From Daucus carota subsp. sativus (lineage: Eukaryota; Streptophyta; Magnoliopsida; Apiales; Apiaceae), in NCBI RefSeq assembly GCF_001625215.2, contig NC_030381.2, forward strand, positions 55,946,714 to 56,010,713: a DNA stretch of 64,000 bases. Reading direction: 5' to 3'. The translations under genes were made by a program, and so were the position numbers. How positions within the stretch are numbered: position 1 is the first letter of the stretch; the number at the start of each line of letters is the position of its first letter. This document shows, piece after piece, positions 12,492 to 23,703 of the stretch. The notes beneath the pieces were generated by a model. That model saw only the letters and a program-made list of their open reading frames with translations. It ran no database searches and was not told the DNA's origin.

Positions 12492-12712
12492 TCCTTGCGC
12501 ATTTTGACACAGCTTGTATCATCATCCCCTCAATGGATTCCTCGGTGGATAGCCCAGAACAGTAAGCAAGCTGCCATTGATGCAGATATATACTACTCGC
12601 ACTTCGACAGACCTTGTTTCATCCACTCAATGTACACCTCAGCAGACCCAGAAGGGTGAGCAAGCTGCCATTCACACAGCTTTGTTATCTGTTCACCCAG
12701 AAGTGAATTTAC
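12492..12712 (-). pseudogene. Duplicated last-exon fragment of an unrecognised gene
   Basis: On the minus strand, 12712-12593 reads as a clean 39-residue C-terminal coding stretch ending KQGLSKCE-stop, and includes KLCEWQLAHPSGSAEVYIEW. It is preceded by an AG that could be a splice acceptor. A second, diverged version follows at about 12580-12492 (offset 94 bp), recognisable by WQLAY and VSKC but with substitutions and small indels. No upstream exons were found on this strand before the HLH gene. I read it as a captured or relic gene end that was tandemly duplicated. The parent family was not recognised. Confidence 0.45.
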
Positions 12713-12865
12713 CTTTTATATAGATGCAAAAAGCTCATAATGTGATTTCCATCTTGTAATTTTTTTCACCTCCCATACGTTGTCAAAATTTTGTGTTATA
12801 ATGATAAGCAGATTGGACACGTAAGACACGGCTTTAACTGGTTCATTACCAGATACTATCAAGTA

Positions 12866-13117
12866 CTCCGCTCTCTCCCATAATAAACGTCCTAATGTTT
12901 TTCAAGTTTTTTTCACGCATTTCCAAACTTATAAAAAACATACTTTTAGATATTATTTTTTCGTGTTTTTTGTTTTGTATAAAAATAGGAAGTTCAAATT
13001 TTAACACAAAACAAAAAATACGAGAAAATAATATGTATAATTATGTTTTTTATAAGCTTGGAAATGCGTGAAAAAAACTGGAAAAAGATTAGGACGTTTA
13101 TTATGGGACGGAGGGAG
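12866..13117. mobile_element. Stowaway-like MITE
   Basis: The 252-bp element runs from CTCCGCTCTCTCCCATAAT to ATTATGGGACGGAGGGAG, with TA on both sides (12864-12865, 13118-13119). The inner arms (CATAATAAACGTCCTAAT and its complement) are long and well matched, so the element folds into a near-complete hairpin. There is no coding capacity. Confidence 0.85.
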
Positions 13118-13249
13118 TATCATATATATGGGATCTATTTTGATTATTACTGAGACCGAGTCTTCCTAATTTAAATTGAAATTTACAACTATCCGGTAAA
13201 TACAATTTTTCTTAAAACATAAAAAAAAGTCCCTTTTTATTAAGAACGG

Positions 13250-13402
13250 ATTCTGATTTTCAAGATCATAGGTTGCTTTCTAAAAGAAATAATTAAAGAA
13301 AATGTATTGATCATGATGGTCGAAAGGATGTTGATTTTTAAGATTATAAGATTGCTTTCTAAAAGAAATAATTAAAAAAAAATATTAATCATGATGGTTA
13401 AA
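13250..13402. repeat. Diverged direct duplication
   Basis: The segment containing GCTTTCTAAAAGAAATAATT and ATCATGATGGT occurs twice in a row with roughly 75-85 bp between copies. Copies differ by several substitutions. No function is apparent. Confidence 0.65.
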
Positions 13403-15466
13403 AGTATAGTTGAAACTTAATTATATGATTGTATGCAAATTTATAGACAAAACAGGACCTACCATGTTCTATCCAAGAAGACCAATTAAGTTGCGGAATA
13501 ATCAAACCCGGGCGTGCGTTTTCCTGATCCATATATAATAATTAATTCATTCTGCTTTCTTCTCCTTTTCAGTTATCTAATTATGCAAACATTATCATCC
13601 CTGTCCACCTTGTCATATTCATATACGAATGCTGACTAACCCACCTTTTGTTTCGTTATTAGGATTAATGGATAATAATATAAATGAAAAAAGAAAAGAA
13701 AAAACAACGTGGCCCTGAAATTACCATATATATTAGGACAAGAATTGCACAGTTATTAGCTAGAGCCTAGTAGGGTCGTTCTCATGGTCGACTTGTACTG
13801 AAACTCAAGCATGTGCTCTAGATGTGTGGCATTTTATTTAACGGCACTAAACTGATTGATTAATTACATGAAATTTGTGATTAGGTAAACTCTAGGACTG
13901 CTGTATGAAGCTAGCTAGCTAGCTAGCTAGAGGCCAATCAGTCCTCAGGAAAATGCAATGTCAAATCAGTATCAGAAGAGTATTCGCATTCACATGCATG
14001 CATTATCTTCGAGTTTATTTATTTCTTTTATTTGCTGTTAGTTGGTCTATGTCTGTGTATTCATCAGATTAATTACTTTGCCAATAATCTCCCTTCATAA
14101 TTATGTTAGGTGAGGCAAGACTATTGATGCTTAAATAAGATAATGCTTGATTACACAGGTAATCGTAGTGACATCTCTGTGACTTGAGTGGTTGCCAACT
14201 AGGTTTAATGCAAAACCCTGGTAATTGCAGTAGTTTTTAATTATGCATTTACGGTTAATAAGATATATATAACAATTTTCACATATGTAATTTGCACCGG
14301 TCAAAATAAATAATTAATCAAATTAATTGGAAAATGGAGTAATCGTCCGTTGTTATAATTAAATATAGATAAATCGCTGACATGAATATTATGTATGCAG
14401 ATAATATTTGTTATTAAAAATATTATTCATATTTATTAAACTATTTTTCTCCTACTTTTCAGATTGATAAAAAACTAACAATACATACAAATTAAAGGTA
14501 TAATTCTCGTACTTTTCATGTGACCGATAAAAAACTGACAATACACACAAAATGGATAACCAAAGCAGATGATGGATTTATATAAAATTCAATCCATGCC
14601 TTGTACATAATTTCTGAATTCATAATTTGAATACTCCTTCGGTCCCTATTTTCTCTCTTTTCTTAAATTTTTTTAACAAAAAAGATTGTTCATGATATTA
14701 AATTAATTTGATAAATTATATGTTATATTTGTTAATGTCCTAAAGAACTAGTTTTGACGTACAATTGAATAGAATGATTTTGATAAGCGGCAAGAAAAAA
14801 AGAGGCAGAGAATATTTAAAATTAGTTTAAATATTAATATATAAAAACATAAACCTAAATTATGGAAGTTTAAATATAGAAAATCTAGGCTGGACTTCCA
14901 ATCCAGAGGTTGGTCGCAGATAATTAACTGCGTGGTCCTGAAAATCATGGGTAATGATAAAGCTCAACTTGCTCGAACATATTCGCATTTATATGACCTA
15001 AATCTTGAAAAGATAACATACATTGATAATATTCCACTTAATGAAAACATTTATTCCTCGATTCTTGATTCCAAAATACAGAAGACGACTATGGGCAAGT
15101 TGGCTATATATAAAGCAAAACAAAACAAAGTAACACGGAGACGAGAGATAAGATTAAAGATTATGGAAATAAAGTGGGGAGATTTACGCGTTAAGAGAAC
15201 GCAATTAACTTCTTAAGTGGGATTCCGTTAATGTGATATCACCATACATACTTTTTCTATGAATCGTATGCATTATGGTTAAAAGTTGAGTTTAGTGAAA
15301 TGAAAAAAAAAAGTTGAGTTTAGTGAAATGAAATACTAGTTATAAATAATATGTTCCGTCATATTCGATTATTATTATTAGCTGACGAGTACTCTATTCA
15401 AGACACATATTTTATTACACTAAATTGTATTATATATAAACTTATATTTATAATTTTAAGACTATG

Positions 15467-15474
<8 letters not shown>

Positions 15475-15518
<44 letters not shown>
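15475..15518. repeat. (TA)n microsatellite
   Basis: About 20 uninterrupted TA units. It lies in the AT-rich spacer between PALE CRESS and the HLH gene. Confidence 0.95.
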
Positions 15519-15521
<3 letters not shown>

Positions 15522-16987
15522 CAAGGAAAAAAATGTCATATATATATTAGTGTATAATTAATTATTAGTTGCAGGAAAAGACTCCGTAGTTAATATTTTA
15601 GAATGAAAAGACAATGATTTAAATTATAAATTTATGATTTGATGGGTAAAGTAATACTATCTAACATAGAAAAAAATAACTTTAGAAATTATGTAAACTT
15701 TATAGCATTCCAACGCGGAATGTAAATAACACATCGGAAAGAAGTCAGTCTGTTTTTTTTTTGTGTTGTGTTAAAAATGTTGCCTGTGACTTATATATAC
15801 AATTATTATACATCTATATATAATATAATTGTTACTTGTTGTCTACATAGCATACCAGAGAGATGGAACACAAAAACAACAATAAATAATATATCTACAT
15901 TAATCCTTATAACCTAGCCGGCCAAAACGACTGCTATTTGTTATATATAATCAAACACCAGTGCTAGCTAAGCTAGCTCTTGTCATCTTTCAATCAACCA
16001 TATTAAGACAACAAAACACCCCTTCCAACTTATTGTCATTCTCCTGCACACAGCACTCGTTTCATGTAGACGATTGTTGTTGCCTTGCCTTGCCGCTATC
16101 TAAGTTCATTATATTATTAAATTACACTTTTTAGTATAAATGTAGCTTATAATATTTATGGAAAGAAATTTTATAAATTCTAATTTATGGTTGAAAAATG
16201 TTATAATAAAATATTATTAATTATTGACAAGACCAGATTAATTAATTGCAATACTTGACTATTATTCTTATTTTTTTGGAGAAACAAAAAAGGAGAAATA
16301 GGAGCACCACATAAAGCAAGTGGGTAGCGGAAGCATGTGCGATCATATGGTGGTTGGGTCTTTCAAGCCCCACTTCTAGACCCTATAAATCCACATTTCT
16401 TGAAAATGATAGATCCCAACATATATATACATACTGCTTACCATAATTTATTAATATGAAATTATCATAACCACTATTTAATTATCTTATCTACATGATT
16501 AAAGAGGAGCTTGATGCTTAAGCCCCTCCACCATTTTCCCACCTCCCATATCTAATCCCTCTCTAGCAGCTCCTCTTTCTTTTTCATTTTTATTTCTTTT
16601 TACACCCCTTCATCCTATAATTTGAGTTGTTATTCACCACATATTTTATCTTTATAGAATATTATTCGCTTTCATTTCTTGTGGTAATTATTCTAAATAA
16701 TATATTCCGCATAATACGAGGGGAAAACCCATTTTATGTGATGGCTAAACTATGTTATAGTGTATGATATTACGAAAAAACATTATAAATAAACACACAC
16801 GCATGTACAGATGTTGTGTCAGAAACGGAGAGAGGTGCAGTGAATCCCTTTTGTCCTGGGAGTGTTTAAAGGCCCCCTTTGTGTCAGAAGAAAATCTTTT
16901 ATTCTTGTGTCAGAAACCCTAAATATGTATATATTGCTCCACAACTACATACACACATAATTAGCTAGCTAGGTTATACGCCACACC

Positions 16988-17425
16988 ATGAATCCAGCAT
17001 CCTCAAACCCTAGAAATTATAATAACTCCTCCTCCAATATCAGAAGAAGGTTCACCTACAGGTTTCTCCGAACCCTAAAACAAGTCAACAGCATAACAGC
17101 TGGCAGATCATCATCCAGCTGGTCGAGTAGAAGAAGAAGATCCCTTGAGATCAAACATGCTGCTAATATGTGCATGGCCGCTACGGTGGGGGGAAGAAGG
17201 GCATGGAGCCGGGCCATGCTTTCCAAGATTCGCAGGCGAAGAAGAAGAAGGAGATGTTCCATAAATGAAACATGCTGGACAGGAGAGCTGAGGGAAATAG
17301 TTCCCGGAGGTGAAGATCTGGATACCAGGAGCTTACTGGACGAAACAGCCCATTACATCAAGTGCCTTACTACCCAGGTTCAGGTTATGAACGATATTCT
17401 TCGTCTTTACTCCTCCTCCTCCTGA
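16988..17425 (+). CDS. IBH1-like atypical (non-DNA-binding) HLH protein
   Basis: A single exon encodes 145 residues. The C-terminal third, LREIVPGGEDLDTRSLLDET followed by AHYIKCLTTQVQVM, is the helix-loop-helix of the plant IBH1/IBL/AIF group: growth-repressing nuclear proteins that dimerise with bHLH activators in brassinosteroid and cell-elongation control. Before it are Arg-rich stretches (about residues 46-55 and 83-92) that can serve nuclear localisation but lack the Glu-containing basic region needed for E-box binding. The Ser/Asn-rich N-terminus and the single exon fit the family. Which IBH1-like subgroup it belongs to cannot be settled by eye. A TATA-like CCCTATAAATCC sits at about 16381-16392 and another at 16786, so the leader is either long or starts from the nearer box. 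Confidence 0.85.
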   Translation: MNPASSNPRNYNNSSSNIRRRFTYRFLRTLKQVNSITAGRSSSSWSSRRRRSLEIKHAANMCMAATVGGRRAWSRAMLSKIRRRRRRRRCSINETCWTGELREIVPGGEDLDTRSLLDETAHYIKCLTTQVQVMNDILRLYSSSS

Positions 17426-18865
17426 TCCATCTTCCTTCCTTCCATCCACACTTATTCTATATACCCAACATATTTATGTATATATATATATATTATTATT
17501 TATCTTCTTCTTCTCGTAATTAATTAAGTGGATACACATGAGTCCCCAATGGAGCGTGACTGTAATAATAAATATATTATTATTATTATTAATGAAATAT
17601 TGTTGATTATACTTCATTCAAGGGCGCCGGTGGAACAAGTTAATCATGAATGTAAAAATCATATATATCTCCAAATAGTACACTGTTATGAAGGTTGTAT
17701 ATATGTATATTGATCGGTGTTCGGAGTCGATGAATTACGATCAACGATATGGGCAGAAAATGTGAAGCCGTTATTGTGGGAAATGTTTACCCTAGCTAAT
17801 TTGGGTTTTATTTTTCATTACAATGGAATTTCCTATTGTATATATACTATATGATGATTCCATATCTATCTCTACTTGTGCATAATTTTGATTTATATAT
17901 CAAGGTTATCTGGTTTTTGCTTTTTTGAACAACAAGTAGTCACTCGTCTCCATAACTACTGCACTAGTAGCACTGTATCCGTGGTTTTGTTTGTAGCTAG
18001 CTAGGACCTAGCTAGGTTGGTGTGAAAGCATATGCTTGCTTGTTCGCTGGCAATTACACACAACGCGTCGTTGCTATCTATCTCGCCCGTTGCTCAACAA
18101 GTTTGCTTTCGGATTATTCTTTTACTTTTGTTTTTCAAGAGCTACCTCTCTCGTACGGTTTTGAGATATAAGTATTTAGTGATTCGTATTTCACTATATC
18201 TGCCATGATACCTATTCCACTATTCTTTTTTGACAAAAAATACAAGTTCGTCTGAAGAAAATTATATTTTCTTAAATGACCCTGATGAATGAATATCGAG
18301 CCTAATTTTTTTGTCAAAAAAGCGTAAAGAGGAATAAGAAAAGAATACTTATATAAGAAATGTTTATGATTGATGAGAAAAATGAATAATATGATTGCAA
18401 GTGCGAAACTAAATTGTATTTTGACATTTTTCCTTAATTAAAACAATATAATAACATATTTTATTTCTGATTCAATCATCTCCCTTAATATTTGTCAAAT
18501 TTGAAATTAGATTCTTAAGACATTGTCAAAATCAAAAAATGCATCATCCGCGGGTATTATTTTTAAAATTATTTCTGTGGATAAAATACTAGTCGGTTGA
18601 TATATAAGCCAAAAATCCAAATTTTTCCGCTTGTTATGGGAATTGTATGATATAAGATATATAGGCTGAAAATCCAAATTTTTCGGGGTACTGTGACCTG
18701 TGAATTATTCGATTACCGGATTTGCATCATACGCAATAAAAGAGGAATTTCCATCTAAACAATCTTAATAAAAATACTCAATCAAACAAACATAATACAC
18801 CATTACGAATCTATGAACATGTTGCTAAATTGAACTGTAACAGAGTGAGAGTAGTGCACTAATAT

Positions 18866-19435
18866 TAGGGTTAAAACCCGCCCCGAATGGGGCAGATCCG
18901 CCCCGCTAATATGGGGAATGGGATAGTGACGGGGAATGATTTCCCGCCCCGCCAAAATACGGGGCAACTATGGTATTTGTTGAATCCCCGCGGGGATTCC
19001 CCGCCCCGCCCCGCATATATTTAATATAAATAAATAATTATATTTAATATAATATATTTATTATATTTAATATAATATATTTATTATATTTAATATTATT
19101 ATTTTATAATACACAAAACTATAATTTTACAATGTATAACATGTCTATTTGATTTCTATTATATTTAGTTTTTTGCTTTTAATATACATGTCTCGTATAT
19201 TTTTATTAAATTCTGAAGAAAAAATTACTAAATTTTAAAGTAATTATTTAAAATGTAATATTATAACAGCGGGGCGGGACGGGACGAAATTATATTAAAT
19301 CCCCGATGGGGCGGGGATGAGGATTAAAAATAAATCCCCGCGGAGAATGGGGCAGGGACATCGCAGGAAAAATATATATGAGGCGGGGTTGAGAAGTGAA
19401 GTCCCCGCTCCGAACCCGCCCCATTTTTAACCCTA
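18866..19435. mobile_element. Non-autonomous hAT element, GC-rich ends
   Basis: The 570-bp element begins TAGGGTTAAAA and ends TTTTTAACCCTA, and is flanked by a perfect 8-bp duplication ACTAATAT (18858-18865 and 19436-19443), the hAT signature. Both ends are rich in CCCCGCC/GGGGCGG runs, while the middle is A/T-rich with repeats of ATTTAATATAAT. There is no transposase. The same element type recurs at 30241-30869. Confidence 0.85.
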
Positions 19436-19509
19436 ACTAATATACCAACCAAACAAGAAATTAGAACAAAACAATAGTCAATCCCAGTAAAATATATAGT
19501 AGTAAAATA

Positions 19510-19965
19510 TCAGCGGCACTTACTATAAAAAAACACAGCTAATTTCGACGGTAATTTTCGGTTAGTAACTAATTTCGATTGGTTATGATCGAAAATAAAT
19601 ACGGTAGAAAATCTTTTTATGGAAATCGAAATTAAAACCTTTTGTGGGAATTTAAAATTACGGTCGAATTTATATTTTCGACCAAAAGTGAAATTTAAAA
19701 AAAAAAATTGATGAAGTTTGAAATTTGAGGTGAAAATTGTAGGCAGGAATTTTCGACCATTTGAATTTAGTCGAAATAGTCCGATCAAAATATGCGGTCG
19801 AGAATAGCTATTTTCCAAAATATTTCAAATTGGACTAACTTATATTCGACCACCCCAGTTCCGTTTGAAAATAATTATTTTCGATCATTAACTGTCGAAT
19901 GTCAAAAATAGTTATTTTTGACGGAAATGACGATTGAAATTAGCCCTTTTTTTAAGGGACTTCGA
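19510..19965. mobile_element. Inverted-repeat transposon remnant, type unsure
   Basis: The outer segments TAAAAAAACACAGCTAATTT and (complement) TTAAAAAAAGGGCTAATTTC form an imperfect terminal inverted repeat, and the interior is full of short complementary TTTCGAC/GTCGAAA motifs. The pattern resembles small CACTA-type derivatives, but the ends do not show a clean CACTA terminus or target duplication. The 102-codon minus-strand frame inside is a by-product. Confidence 0.45.
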
Positions 19966-20265
19966 GTGTAAAACAATGATATTGACTAAAGACTTTTGAG
20001 AGGCAAAGATAGTAACAAAAAAATAGTTGATGTTAGCAAGTGGTGTGTCATTTGAGAGAGAAAGAGAAATTCACCGCAACTGAGTGAGATAAAAAAAAAG
20101 GAAAAGAATCACTCAGAGGATTTTTTTTTATCCTTAGCTCTTATTTTCAAAGTTGTACCAGCCTGTTGTGAACTTCACTCAGAGTCAGAGATTTTTGAAT
20201 TTCGGCTTCCTTGCGTTGCCACATTATTCTTTTGTATTTATTTGAAAAGTTGAGAAGAATATATT

Positions 20266-20512
20266 GGGGGTGTTTGGGTGGGGCTTTTAAGCCCCACTTA
20301 TGGAGTTTTAAGTTAGAAGCACTTATTTGTACCGTTTGTGTAAAAAGTTGAGAAGCACCTATAAAAAACTAGGATTCCTGACTTTTGTTTCATGACTTCT
20401 ACTTTTTTCCCAAACACTGTAACCACTTATAGTCTTAACTACCTTCTAACTTCCACTTCACTTTTTTACTTTAAGCAAGAAGCACTTATTTTAAGCTCAC
20501 CTACACGGCCCC
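20266..20512. mobile_element. Inverted-repeat element with GGGGTGTTTGGG end
   Basis: The sequence is homologous to the element at 1403-1880 across its length (shared CGTTTGTGTAAAAA and AACTTCTA/TAGAAG motifs) but lacks the inserted Stowaway. It begins GGGGGTGTTTGGGTGGGGC and ends CACGGCCCC. No target-site duplication was identified. Confidence 0.5.
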
Positions 20513-22934
20513 ATTAATCTGAACCCCCACCTTGAACTAGCCTTGAGGCTACAATTGCCAATTGGTGGTAAGATGGTATGTGAAAGAATAGTCCATGGAT
20601 TATATGTACCCCAATAATAATCTATTAATGGCCCAAGACAGAACTAACCTGCCAGCTCATATGCTCAGTCTATATGTTAGTCTTATGTTTAATCATAATG
20701 TACACACCTGAGTTACCCACTCCCACAGCTAGGAATGTAAGCTCAAATGGTCACCCCTCTTTTCATTTCTCTTCTGCAAAAGGAGATATCCCAATGCAGC
20801 GAAATAATATACATGAAGCACCAATGCACCATTCTTAACATATTTACAATGGCACCTCCTAGGTGTCAGGGTGCCTCTCATATCAGTTTTCAAGACCTTG
20901 ATTTATATTCCCTCTGCAGGGCAGTGGAAATAAGTTTCATTTAAAGTATCCCAAAAACAACTATCAATGAACCCTCCAAATGCATCCGGAAGCAGGAAAT
21001 TAGCAAGACACCTCGGAGGGATTACATCTCTGACCACCCAATAGCTAAGAATGTAGACATTAGTAGGATATATATGATATATATCTCAATAGAAGACAAT
21101 GACTAAAGGAAGCATACTATAAGAGAAAGCCTCCCCTGCACCATACCCATACTGTATCAAGCAAAGCTTGCTTATTTACATGGTAGATGACCACACGTCC
21201 ACACCTAAATGACCAAGCAGAGAAGAAACAGTCTTGGCACTTTTCCCTAAGGGCTATTTTCATTTAGACTATTCATGTAAACAGTTTTTGCACCCATATA
21301 TAAAGACTACTGTATATTTTTTAAAACCAAAGAAACTATCATTCACACAACAACCAAAAGAAAGAAGCAAACTTGACTTGTTCACAGTAAATAGTTACAA
21401 ATACTTCTAACAAATTTTAACATCAAAAGAAAACCTTCTCGCCATTTATATGTCCTCTAAACCTTTGGAGGAGACATTTTTATCTAAAGACACTGCTGCA
21501 AATTTCAGCACTAATCGCTAAGGAACATGAACTAGCTTGATGCCTTGCAGCCTCCTAATTCTATATACCAAAATCCGCAAGCAACACACTTTAATGAGAC
21601 ACGAGAACCACATGCTACCAGAATTCTTTAAAGATGCATGTACAAGGAATGAAATACCCATGGTCTTGATTGAACAGTTTCAAAATTTAATTCACTGCCA
21701 CTCTGGACATCTTAGAAAACGGCCCTTGCCAAATCTTTGTGACGAAGTTGATATCCAAAATTTGCTTTTGAACTCTGCAAACAGATAGATAGATCAGTCA
21801 TCAGCTCAATTTCTTCTAATGATGATCAATTAGTCGCACATATGCTGTGTAATAAACATGACAACGTGCAGCATTCACCTATGCAAATACATACTGAAAA
21901 TGTAGATAGTTCAAATGGCTCATAATTTCTTATAAAGGGCATAGTAATTTAGGTTTTCAAACAAGGGAAGACACAAACCAAACACGTGTCTATATTTCTT
22001 TCAGCGCAGCCATCCGCCAATTGCTATTTAATGAACTAAATTTAGCCCGTGCGCAATAAGCTACATATTTATTGCATATTTCCCAACTTTCATCTAAAAC
22101 AATACGTGATTCACTTTTTTCCGCAAATTATCACTGTATAATGAGCACTGTGTGGAAGCCCTACATGGAAAGACCAAAAGATTTTAAAAATATTAACCTA
22201 ATAAGAAGAACGATCGGTTACTTTATCACAACAAATAAAAAGATTATAAAAGTAGGCTCCAAGGTCATCACTTGACTCTTATTTCACATTGGTTAGTGGT
22301 TACCCAAATATACGACCACATTTATGAATTTGGGCATGAACGTATCAACCGCGCCATAGATCAACTCATGTCTGATATCTGAATATATATATATGTATAC
22401 ATATAATTTTTAATCTTCAATGTAATGTATCACATACCATAACTGTCTGCATTGAGACATTCTCAAATTATTCATCATCAATAGCAAGACGACAGGCCTA
22501 AAATTCAAGCTCCAAAGTACTTGATCTTCTTATTTCACATTATCACCCAAAGCAGATACGACAAAAATGAAGAAGTGGCATGATAGTAACAAATTTGCCG
22601 CATATAAAATCACGTAGGAGGTCCAAATACATAATATAACCTTCAATTTCCAATGTATAACATACAATTACTGACTGCATTAACAACATCAATAGCAAGA
22701 TGAGAGGCCTCAAATTCAATAGTAAACGCAAACCCTGAAGCTCAGACAACTAAACAGAAAGACCATGAATTTCCTGACACACAAAAACCAGCCTAAAGTA
22801 GTAAATTCGTTTTTCAATAATCAAACATTTCTAACTAAAAACAACACAAACTGCAAACCAAGAAGTTTAGAAGCCAAGTGATATACATTTAATCAAAGAT
22901 CATTGCAACTTATATAATTAGATAAATCCAAAAA

Positions 22935-23435
22935 TCAATGAGCATAGACCTTAGCAGCAGGAGGTTGTTGGACAATTACTCGAGAATCGGAAAACTGAAC
23001 AGCCAAACACTCTTTAGGAGTTTCGAAAGAAGACAAAGAGAATTGCTTAGAAACAACACCAACATCAAAATAAATCAAGCCAGAACTGGGAATATCGACC
23101 CGAATTTCCTTGACCTGGAACCACAAGAACAAATCTTTAGCGGAAATACCCGAAAGCTGATCAATTTGACCCAGAGACAAAACCCCCGAAATGTTTCGAT
23201 CATAGTGTAATTCATTCTCGTACATAGAATTACAGGGCTGGTCTAGATAAACCTGGAAACTTCCAGAATCATCGAAGCTGAAGTCTTTGACGCCCTTGGG
23301 GAATAAGCCTCTGGGTAAATTGTACGCTTTGAGAAGATCATAGATTGTTACTGATTCAAAGGAGTGTGTAATGCGTAATTGGGTTGAGAATGAGAGAGCT
23401 GAGAGGAGTAAAATGCAGAAATGAAGGTAATTCAT
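22935..23435 (-). CDS. DUF538 family secreted protein
   Basis: One exon encodes 166 residues. A hydrophobic N-terminus (residues about 4-20, LHFCILLLSALSFS) is a likely signal peptide for secretion. The body is the plant DUF538 fold: YDLLKAYNLPRGLFPKGVK, LDQPCNSMYENELHYD, ISGVLSLGQI, KDLFLWFQVKEIRVDIPSSG and IYFDVGVVSKQFSL occur in the usual order. The biochemical role of the family is not established; links to cell-wall or stress responses have been proposed. The frame ends AKVYAH-stop. A weak donor (GTCTAT) just before the last four codons could join in frame to an acceptor at 21774 and give a different 20-residue tail, so the C-terminus is slightly uncertain. Confidence 0.88.
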   Translation of the reverse strand: MNYLHFCILLLSALSFSTQLRITHSFESVTIYDLLKAYNLPRGLFPKGVKDFSFDDSGSFQVYLDQPCNSMYENELHYDRNISGVLSLGQIDQLSGISAKDLFLWFQVKEIRVDIPSSGLIYFDVGVVSKQFSLSSFETPKECLAVQFSDSRVIVQQPPAAKVYAH

Positions 23436-23703
23436 GGTGTGTTTTTTTCCCCTTCAATTGGGATTAGGGTTTAAGAGTAGAGTAGATAGTTGAAGCAGGA
23501 GAAAGACTAGGCAGTGATGAGTGTAGTGACAGAGAGGAGAAAAGGAAAAAACAAAGTATCTGCTTATAAATTTTAACACCAGGACTTCGTTTTATTAAAT
23601 ATTTTATTTATATTGTAAATATAAATTGGACAGACACTCGCTGGGTTGAGCCGAATTTTTGTATAAATTATATATTTATATTATATTATATACTTATATA
23701 TAA

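Larger units (their letters stand above)
11885..16987. other. Intergenic region with repeats and one gene fragment
   Basis: Past the PALE CRESS stop the sequence holds its probable 3' UTR, a duplicated coding-like fragment on the minus strand (12492-12712), a Stowaway (12866-13117), a diverged direct duplication near 13250-13400, a short GCTA tandem repeat at about 13909-13931 and a (TA)n microsatellite. The 94-codon frame at 14932-15216 has no recognisable family and lies in AT-rich DNA. The right end is the promoter region of the HLH gene. Confidence 0.6.
17426..22934. other. Intergenic region with hAT element and repeats
   Basis: No complete gene is recognised. The stretch includes the HLH 3' region, a GC-rich hAT element (18866-19435), an imperfect inverted-repeat element near 19510-19965, and an element with GGGGTGTTTGGG ends (20266-20512). 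From 20520 to 22934 the sequence is unique-looking and may be 3' UTR or downstream sequence of the minus-strand DUF538 gene; a possible spliced exon is noted near 21712-21774. A diverged repeat links 22415-22510 with 22640-22718. Confidence 0.55.

Noticed and set aside
14632-14655. Stowaway-like left terminus (TACTCCTTCGGTCCC)
   Set aside because: No matching right terminus was found nearby, so only a decayed half or chance match remains.
14932-15216. 94-codon open frame, plus strand
   Set aside because: It has no recognisable domain, is Lys/Ile-rich as random AT-rich frames are, and no neighbouring exons fit.
19510-19818. 102-codon open frame, minus strand
   Set aside because: It lies wholly inside an inverted-repeat transposon remnant.
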